A stretch of DNA of 64,000 nt from Physcia stellaris (lineage: Eukaryota; Ascomycota; Lecanoromycetes; Caliciales; Physciaceae): the NCBI GenBank assembly GCA_018902385.1, contig JABSSW010000021.1, positions 496,001-560,000 of the forward strand, written 5' to 3'. The position numbers were made by a program, and so were the translations under genes. Below the pieces are notes generated by a model. That model saw only the letters and a list, made by a program, of their open reading frames with translations, was not told where the DNA came from and ran no database searches. Within the stretch, counting starts at the first letter, position 1. Each line of letters opens with the position of its first letter. This document shows, piece by piece, positions 56,987 through 64,000 of the stretch.

Positions 56987-59688
56987 CCATTATTAAATTG
57001 ATATCGCTTGTAACAGCAGAAGCCGTAAAATATGTAGAAGAGCGCGCTCATGGAGTTTTCATCGCCCCAGATCGCTCGTATCAAGTAGCGCTCTCCCAGA
57101 CCTACTACGCCGCAAATGGCCTGACCGATGACTGTCAGCCTGTCCGAATATTGTTCTGGATTTTGGGGACGCGATATGCTCAGGTCTTGTGGCTCGTGAT
57201 TGCGCTCAATGATGAAGTCCCCATTCAGACTGACAGCACCACATTCGTGCTTTGGGTCCTGTTGTGCATGACTAGGAGTTTTCGAGTCATCGATCTCGGT
57301 CAGGCGCAGAGGGCAGTCGAAGTGGAGGAAGTACTTGCCGCCCACAACTCGATTGATGACAAATCGTGCTCCTCGTTCGGGCGATTCCTTGTTGACTACA
57401 ATGCACCATACACTTGTGGGTGCAGTAGGTTGCTCGTCTTTCGATCTCCGAAGTGCTTCAACGTTGTATTTGAGAAGTTTTGCATCCCTCTGATCCGGTA
57501 GCAGGAGCCGGAACCGATCGGATTGATGCGCTGACGATAGCAAAAAGAAATCGAGAGCTTGGGCGCCTTTCTTAGTCTCGAAGAGGAAGCCTGCTGAGCC
57601 AAGCTTGAGAGTGTGCTTGCCTCCAAAACTCTCAGGAGCAATCTCCCGTGATATCCAAGCATCCACAGTGCACGAACCCAGTCTGGCGCAATCAGAAAAG
57701 AGAAGCTCGGTCGGAAGTGACTCGAGGCCATAAAAAAGTTGCTTCATCCGTGCATCATTGGTTTTTCTTTGTGATATGGCATTCGCATTCATGCACGACA
57801 TATTCATCAAAATCAGTGGAATATCTTCGGCCTGAGTTGTCGTTCTAGATTGGAGGAGAGTGTGAGCTTTGACAAACCTTGCTGCTCTGTCGGCCTGCCC
57901 GGCATTAGTCAAAAGCACTTCTCTTAAAGAATCGAGCATACCACTTACCCGTGTTCGCGCGTAATCTCCGTACTCTTCGACATGCAAAGACTTGCTCATG
58001 TGTGTAAGGAGTTGATGCCGCACCGGCTCCCGGAACGGCTCAGATTCGTCTTGCAGGCGCTCACTGACCTTGATCTTACGGGGAAGTAAATCGCCAGCTG
58101 ACCGCCTGAAGTCCTTCGGGATCCTAGTCATGATATATTCCCAGACGCTACCAAAGCCCTCATCGTAATCCGGCCTTAACGACTTGAGGTACCCTAACGA
58201 CCCGCGGAGTGGGAAAACAACCTGTCCTGAGAGGATGCCCTCCTGCAAAGTCCACGCTCTACCCATCCAATTTGAAGCATATATACATGCGACAACATCC
58301 AGTAAGTTTTCGTCTTGAGGGCTATAGTAGGTCGGACGCCCACCATGCGTAAGGGAAGACGGGCGTCGGCCAGCGTCCAAGGCCTGTAGCCCCTTATCAA
58401 AGACGATGGTATGGGATGCCGCAGCGTAACTGAGATTCATTGACTGAATGGCTTTGCTTCGGAGGTCGGCGTGTTCGACAGCTTGAGGTATACAGAAAGT
58501 GTCCAACCAGAAGTATTCGTATGCGCGACTCGGCGGTGCGATCTCGCCTGGCCGAGAAGACCGCCAGTCTGTGGCCCATTCGCGCAACCCCCAGTCTTCC
58601 ACGGGGGTGGGCAAACTCGAAAGCACCTCTTCCAGGTATGCTACCTGACATCTGGGTAAGCAGTTCTGAGCAGATCCGAATTGTCGATCAGCCCAGACGT
58701 GAGATATCGCGATAAATCTGGAGGACGGCGTATATGGAACTACCTCGAGCTCAGTCTTGCCAAGAGGTGACTCTGTAGTCCTGACCAAAGGAATACCTCC
58801 GGAAGCCACGATGCTATTCACCCTGTCGACCTGGACAACCACATCATCACAAAGACATTCGTCAGTGCGGTGGAGAGGCTTAGACAGTTTGTTAGTTACA
58901 AGACATTTCGCGCTGCTGCAGCTCGAGTGGTCTTCTGCATTGACACGAGGTGGCTTGAAAGACGATAGGAAGTAGAATGCTGGATAAAACATTGGAGATG
59001 CATCTATGAAGTTTAGCCTCTTTTCGCACCATCCATTCTTGACCATTCTGCGTTTGAGTAGCTTTGTTGATGCTGAATTTGTGTTCGTCTGGATGACCTT
59101 GAGCTTGTTAGAATCGACCACATTCCCCACAAGATATAACAGCATGTGCATTGAGAGGAGGATTTCTGTAAGTATATCGCCGCCCAGATCATTTGCCAGA
59201 AGATCCATGTAGATGACGATAGTCTGCGCGCTCTCGTGAATGCTTTTTAACTGAGCCCTCTTGGCTTCGAACTCCGTAGCAGTGAGGTTGTCATCTAGTT
59301 CATCCCATCGACCTCTAAGCTCCCGCCAGTACCATTCCGGAATGCAAAGATCAATGGAAAGTTGAGATCCATCAGGATCGGCGCTAGCAAACTCCTCGTG
59401 TCTGACGTTTCGACCTAGCGCTTCAGATGCCATACCGAAGAACAGCGATGATTGAACGACTGAAGCCAGAAAGTGGCTAACAGAGAAGCTAGTGCACTCC
59501 TGCCCACTTTGTGCAGCAGCCCTGATCTTTTGCGCCTCTGCATCAAGGATCCTTATGAAGAAGTCCGAAAAATCGACTTGTCCCGTCATTGAGTATTGGG
59601 TTCGCGCTACTAGGGGTATCCGAATTGGTTCCACATTCGTATCTCGTGGGTACGGGAAGCAGGACATTTTCAGAGTTCGTGGATCCAA
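56851..59688 (-). CDS. HET-domain protein (heterokaryon-incompatibility type), 945 aa
   Basis: One long exon from the ATG at 59688. The HET domain lies at about residues 320–480: RFIAISHVWADRQFG (first block), YEYFWLDTFCIPQ (second block), SHTIVFDKGLQ and ASNWMGRAWTLQEGIL (third block, R-x-W-x-x-Q-E). This is the fungal TIR-like domain that triggers growth arrest or cell death when activated. The N-terminal 300 residues are helical with no known domain. The middle C-terminal part is helical and Ser-rich. The last ~50 residues in this frame look random, while the minus frame at 56,684–56,986 carries a better-looking hydrophobic end, so the reading frame may switch near 56,990. Its neighbour in the opposite direction is a NACHT protein; I infer a self/non-self recognition locus. 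Confidence 0.9.
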   Translation of the reverse strand: MDPRTLKMSCFPYPRDTNVEPIRIPLVARTQYSMTGQVDFSDFFIRILDAEAQKIRAAAQSGQECTSFSVSHFLASVVQSSLFFGMASEALGRNVRHEEFASADPDGSQLSIDLCIPEWYWRELRGRWDELDDNLTATEFEAKRAQLKSIHESAQTIVIYMDLLANDLGGDILTEILLSMHMLLYLVGNVVDSNKLKVIQTNTNSASTKLLKRRMVKNGWCEKRLNFIDASPMFYPAFYFLSSFKPPRVNAEDHSSCSSAKCLVTNKLSKPLHRTDECLCDDVVVQVDRVNSIVASGGIPLVRTTESPLGKTELEVVPYTPSSRFIAISHVWADRQFGSAQNCLPRCQVAYLEEVLSSLPTPVEDWGLREWATDWRSSRPGEIAPPSRAYEYFWLDTFCIPQAVEHADLRSKAIQSMNLSYAAASHTIVFDKGLQALDAGRRPSSLTHGGRPTYYSPQDENLLDVVACIYASNWMGRAWTLQEGILSGQVVFPLRGSLGYLKSLRPDYDEGFGSVWEYIMTRIPKDFRRSAGDLLPRKIKVSERLQDESEPFREPVRHQLLTHMSKSLHVEEYGDYARTRVSGMLDSLREVLLTNAGQADRAARFVKAHTLLQSRTTTQAEDIPLILMNMSCMNANAISQRKTNDARMKQLFYGLESLPTELLFSDCARLGSCTVDAWISREIAPESFGGKHTLKLGSAGFLFETKKGAQALDFFLLSSAHQSDRFRLLLPDQRDAKLLKYNVEALRRSKDEQPTAPTSVWCIVVNKESPERGARFVINRVVGGKYFLHFDCPLRLTEIDDSKTPSHAQQDPKHECGAVSLNGDFIIERNHEPQDLSISRPQNPEQYSDRLTVIGQAICGVVGLGERYLIRAIWGDENSMSALFYIFYGFCCYKRYQFNNGWRGLLMRSCTEHGWQHTSQIGTLTDDGNGFGSYRTGNHRFLSGL

Positions 59689-60629
59689 TGGTGAGCATAA
59701 CAGACAGGTAAACGCATGGAAGACGATGACTCGCGGTGTCCGGTCAAGCGAGACAGGAGTTCCTTATATCGGATGCTGCGCCCACTTCAAGGTGGTGGCT
59801 GGAGCAAGCCACAGGCCCACAGCAAGGACATCGCGAGGCATACTCCACAAGCCAGCTGAATTGGAGCTTCGGCGCCTGCACTTTTACTGCAGCCCAGATT
59901 GAGTTGATTGGTTGACTTCTCTTCCATCCCCCGGGCAGGATCCTTGATCGCGTATTTGGAGGTAGCGGCAGATGTGACGTGGCAGGACAGTACACATCGC
60001 AACGCCCGCTATGGCTGATCAAAAGTCTTCTTGGTGTTCAGTGAGACTAGAAACCCTATGCCAGCTGGATTATAAGCCCGATGGTGGTGCTATAGGTCGT
60101 GGAGTCTTTTCTGTGATCTTTGTCCGGCTCTCCGGGTGGAAAGTGCTCGGATGATCCGCTAAGCTTGATGGGGAGGACTAAGCGAGGCTTGGCATGCTGC
60201 TGGTCACTCGTCACACTCCCACCTCCACAGCAACAAAGATACCAAAAACTACATAACATGACTGGTACAATGTGTTCAGAAACTTTCAAGCTCTTAAAGA
60301 GTTACAATCGCTTGAATTCAAAGTGCCCGTGATCGTCGCCTCTCGATACAGGGATAGCGTTAATCTGGGAAAAGTGGCTGTATGCCTTTACGTTCGGGGA
60401 AGTTTTCCGAGCGCGTGGTTACTTCACCTTATCAGATAGAGAGTATCACAATAAGAGCCTAATGTGGCTGATCGTGGCTGAGCGCAGTCGAGTGCGAAGC
60501 CTCGTTGAGCGCATTCCTTCCTATTACTTCCTTATCATGGAACTCTCCCAACCACCAGAACAACGAGATGTGTAATCTTCGACTGATGGCTAGCTACAGC
60601 TTCTATGCGGGCCAGGATCTGATCTGTCG
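59689..60629. other. Divergent intergenic region between HET and NACHT genes
   Basis: About 940 bp. No gene supported. It must carry both promoters; the pair could be co-regulated. Confidence 0.45.
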
Positions 60630-63602
60630 ATGGAAACTTTCGCGGCGATTGGACTCGCCGGCAATGTGGTGGCCTTCATTGATTTTGCTGGGAAGCTGAT
60701 CACTGGCAGCCTGGAACTGTACCACTCTGCACATGGTACAGCTGCGGAAAACCAAACTCTGGAGGATGTCGTGAAGGACCTTGAGCATATCTGCTTCCGT
60801 CTTTCTCCTCCAGAGTCTGCCGAGGGCAATATCATAGGCAGCGATCCTCCGGATTTCGGATCCACCCTGATTCCTATATTATTAGCATGCCGTTCTCTCG
60901 GCCAACGGCTCTTAGCCAGGTTGGAGAGTCTCAAAGTCAAGGACAAGCACAGGGCGTGGAAGAGCTTTCAGCAGACCTTGAAATGTGCTTGGAAGGAAAA
61001 TGAAATTAGGACGTACAAGGAGCAGTTGGACTTATACAGATCACAGATTACAGCTCATCTTTTGACAGTCCTTTGGTAAGTCCACAATATGCTCCAGTCA
61101 TCGCTCTTCTTAGCTCATTCCATGACATGAAACAGGGGTCGGCAAATGCATCTGATTGCAAGTCAATCGAACATTGCACAAGCACAAGCAGAGACTGGAA
61201 AAACTCTCAATGAATTGATAGAAACATGTAGCAATCTTGGTATTAATGTTCGCAGAGACATCTGCGACCTTCGAAATGACATTAATCAATCACTTGCTGG
61301 GGTAATGGTAGGCCACAATGATTCCTCCAATGACACTACGGCGACAGGATTTCCCAAGGAATTACCAATGTGGCTCTCGAGACTCTACAAGGAAAGCTCA
61401 GCATTGCAGAAACAGGTTGATATCATTTCAAGTCTGCACTATCCCAGCTTTTCGGAACGGGAAAGAACCCTGAAAGCTCCTCACCCTCGAACATATGATT
61501 GGCTTTTCGATTCTGATAAGGAGACAACTAAGATGCCAGGTTCCTCAAATGTGTTTAACTGGCTCCAGAAAGGCAAAGACGTTTTCTGGATTAGTGGAAA
61601 AGCAGGGTCTGGCAAGTCGACTCTGATGAAGTATCTCTACAACCATGCCAGAACTCGTGCTGCCTTGAGTAGGTGGGCCGATGGAAAGGAGCTCGTCATC
61701 GCAGGATTCTTCTTCTGGAGTGCTGGTACATCGATCCAAAAGAGTCAGCAAGGTCTACTGCAATCGCTCTTAATGCATATTCTGAAGCAATCCCCTGGTC
61801 TGATTCCCTCTATCTGCCCGCAACGCTGGAATGTGAGCCGCAAGGCAGATGAAGAAGAACCGTTGTGGTCTATGAGCGAGCTTGAGGATGCTCTGATGAA
61901 GCTGAAGACACAAATATCTATTCCCTTCAGGCTCTGTATCTTCATCGACGGACTGGACGAGTATGATGGAGACTTATCGGACATTTTACCCTTGATCAGG
62001 GATTTGGCGGATTCAGAATCCATCAAAGTTTGCGTGGCTAGTCGGCCCTGGACTATGATCGAGAAGTTCTGGGGCCAGAACGATGGGAAGAGGATAGTGC
62101 TTCAAGACCTTAACCGAAGTGACATCTGGCAGTTCACACACGAACAACTCTCGGAGAAAATACCAAGCCGCTTGGAAATCGTCACAGCAACCGAGTATTC
62201 GAATCTGGTTCGGGAAATAGTTGAGAGATCCTCCGGTGTTTTCCTATGGGTCTTTCTTGTGGTCAGATCACTCATCCGAGGCATGACAAACTACGACACC
62301 ATAGAAGAGTTGTGGGCGCGTCTGCTGGAATTACCAACGGAATTGGAAGAGTTCTTCAGGCGCATTTTGGATAGAGGAGACAAGGTGTATAGGAGGCAAA
62401 CGGCACGCCTCTACAATACACAGCTCAATGCAATGGACAGTAATCTTACTGCCCTCGACGTTGCCCACTTTGCGCAGGAGGATCCATACTATGCTCTAAA
62501 CAACCTTTTCTGTTCCAGACATGCTAAAATGGTCGGAAAGCTTGAGGAAATCACCCGGCAAAGAGTTCTCGCCCGTTGTCAAGATCTTCTGGAATTCACT
62601 GATAAAGGCGTCCTCCAGTTCTTGCACCGTACCGTCAAGGACTTCCTAGAGACGCGTGGTGTCTCTGATGAATTGATGGAACGAGCGGGTTTGGACTTCA
62701 ATGCGCATATTTTTATCTGTACTTCGATGCTGGTTCAGATTAAGGCGACTTTGCAGCAACAGGAATCGAAAACCCTGGAACAAAATATTGCTCAAGGCTG
62801 GTACCCAATAAAGCATATTGTAACATGTTTTTGGCATCATACTGGAAAGCTTGCCTCACACCATCGATTGTCACCTACTATGCTCGCGGCGTTCGACAAC
62901 GCAGCATCTCTACTTCATGCAAACGCTAGATCCGGCAGCGTCCATTCCTTACTTTGGAATGAAATATCAAAGGAAGATTACCATAACGGCTGGCTTATGG
63001 ACCAAGGAGTTGGACATGGTGTTCCTGAAGTTCTTGCTGTTCAATTACCGAAAGCGGGATGTCTGTACTCTACTGATGTGACAGCACGTGAGCTGCCCTT
63101 GGAGATGGCGTTGACGAGCATGCGATCTCACAATCGTCTTGCTACGATTAACGGACTCTTGAGAAAAGGAGCGAACCCAAATGAAACGAACGATAACAAC
63201 AAATCTGTATGGAAATCCTACCTGTCTCAAATGACGATGCCTACCACGCAGAGAGAATGGCTATTGGAGAAGAAGATCTTAGAGAGCCTCCTCCTTCACG
63301 GCGCAGAGCCAACTCTTCTCAGTCATGATATCCTAAGAGAACTCAATTTATCACCTAGTAGAGAAGAAAGACTACACCCTGATCAGACCATGCCAAATAT
63401 TGGTCCAGAAATCTCATTCCTACGCTCAGATCTCCCCTTTCGATCAAGAAAGAGATTGCAAGACACAGCAGACACAGCAGACACAGCAGACGCAGAGTGT
63501 CCCAAACGCCAGAAAGCGACTCAAACGAAACTTACGCCAACCGCATCGCCTTCGTCGTTCACTAATCAGCATGATTCGTTTTATGTGTCGCCTCATGCCT
63601 GA
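60630..63602 (+). CDS. NACHT-type STAND protein with fungal N-terminal domain (2 exons, 970 aa)
   Basis: Exons 60630–61075 and 61136–63602 (60-bp GT–AG intron; the junction restores Trp). Residues 1–150 form the helical N-terminal domain of fungal STAND proteins (METFAAIGLAGNVVAFIDFA, …LEDVVKDLEHICFRL). A coiled linker follows. The P-loop NTPase has Walker A SGKAGSGKSTL (about residue 303) and Walker B LCIFIDGLDEYDG (about 415), then CVASRPW, the NACHT sensor-1-like motif, and a helical tail. Near residue 820 an ankyrin-like RKGANPNETND and a second LLHGAEPT occur. The end is disordered with a DTADTADTADAE microsatellite (63,461–63,496). Such proteins are fungal NLRs; they form oligomers on ligand binding. 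The effector is likely the N-terminal domain or the neighbouring HET protein. Confidence 0.9.
63461..63496 (+). repeat. 9-bp microsatellite in the NACHT C-terminus
   Basis: GACACAGCA repeated three times and once as GACGCAGAG, encoding Asp-Thr-Ala repeats. In-frame length variation would not disrupt the protein. Confidence 0.85.
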
Positions 63603-64000
63603 AGCAACATCAATAACGTGCCGATCGTTTTCACTCAATAACAGAGCTGGGAGTCTCAAGACGATTTTCAATTCATACAAGCTTCATTGAGACTAAAGAG
63701 AAAGTCAAATTCAAAATTTGGTTTTTGCTTCTCGTTGAAACTCTAAACCCGAACTTTCAAGAGGTGAAAAAGAGCAGTAAAAGTTGTCAAGCTTTACCCA
63801 AAAGCCTACACAGCACTTGGCTCTACGCTAGTCTCGGAGACTTATCAATGCTTGGGCGCATTCCCGCAAGTGTCAAGCCTTCTAACTTCTCATTACCCCT
63901 ACCTGCAAGCATACGGAGCCAAACGCAAAGGAGAATGACGCAGCGACCTATCATTGACAGCCTTAGACGATTATCACGATCCGATTTAGACAATCTAGGA
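63603..64000. other. 3' flank, no gene seen
   Basis: Nothing recognisable up to the window end. Confidence 0.4.

Noticed and set aside
56998-57501. 167-codon plus frame
   Set aside because: Antisense to the HET gene.

Overview
The window looks like nuclear DNA of a filamentous ascomycete (Pezizomycotina). Evidence: short GT–AG introns (about 45–120 bp), a HET-domain protein beside a NACHT-type STAND protein, a fungal DCP1, a GIY-YIG (T5orf172-like) protein, a cytochrome P450, a CSαβ defensin precursor, and a sharply bounded AT-rich mutated repeat block. I cannot name the species from sequence alone.

Layout. 1–1.1 kb: C-terminal end of a large TPR protein with a zinc-binding tail. 1.8–2.1 kb: possible tiny membrane protein. 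2.8–6.5 kb: two divergent, intron-containing paralogs of a fungal 'LP-x-E-x-R-x-x-I/V-Y' family (2EXR/DUF7730-like) with an N-terminal membrane segment; a third lies at 13.9–15.2 kb and a fourth at 32.5–33.7 kb. 7–8 kb: a conserved-looking β-rich protein. 8.1–9.3 kb: a pogo/Fot1-like element with inverted ends and TA duplications. 10.9–12.2 kb: FAD monooxygenase. 15.4–32.46 kb: a 17-kb AT-rich block, the dead remains of mobile elements, including a plus-strand Helitron Rep/PIF1-helicase at 25.9–28.2 kb. 34.2–41.2 kb: housekeeping-like genes (DCP1, GIY-YIG protein, coiled-coil protein) plus an array of degenerate non-coding repeats at 35.5–36.8 kb. 44.2–44.6 kb: a three-exon secreted defensin-like precursor. 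48.9–50 kb: ATP-grasp enzyme. 51.2–53.2 kb: five-exon P450. 54.7–55.9 kb: six-exon TenA/THI-4-like protein. 56.7–63.6 kb: HET protein and NACHT protein head to head. About 3 kb (41.2–44.1) and 4.2 kb (44.7–48.9) of ordinary-composition DNA hold no gene I can support.

The most unusual signal is the mutation pattern of the AT-rich block. Surviving cytosines are almost all in CpA or CpG; CpC and CpT (and GpG/ApG on the other strand) are nearly erased. I found none at all in 16,921–17,760. This is not the classical CpA→TpA RIP signature, and the usual RIP indices would score it as un-RIPped. An internal island (20.8–23.3 kb) has lost CpC/GpG but kept many CpT/ApG, suggesting a mutation order CpC before CpT. 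The block is flanked by members of the four-gene family, a layout typical of fast-evolving accessory regions.
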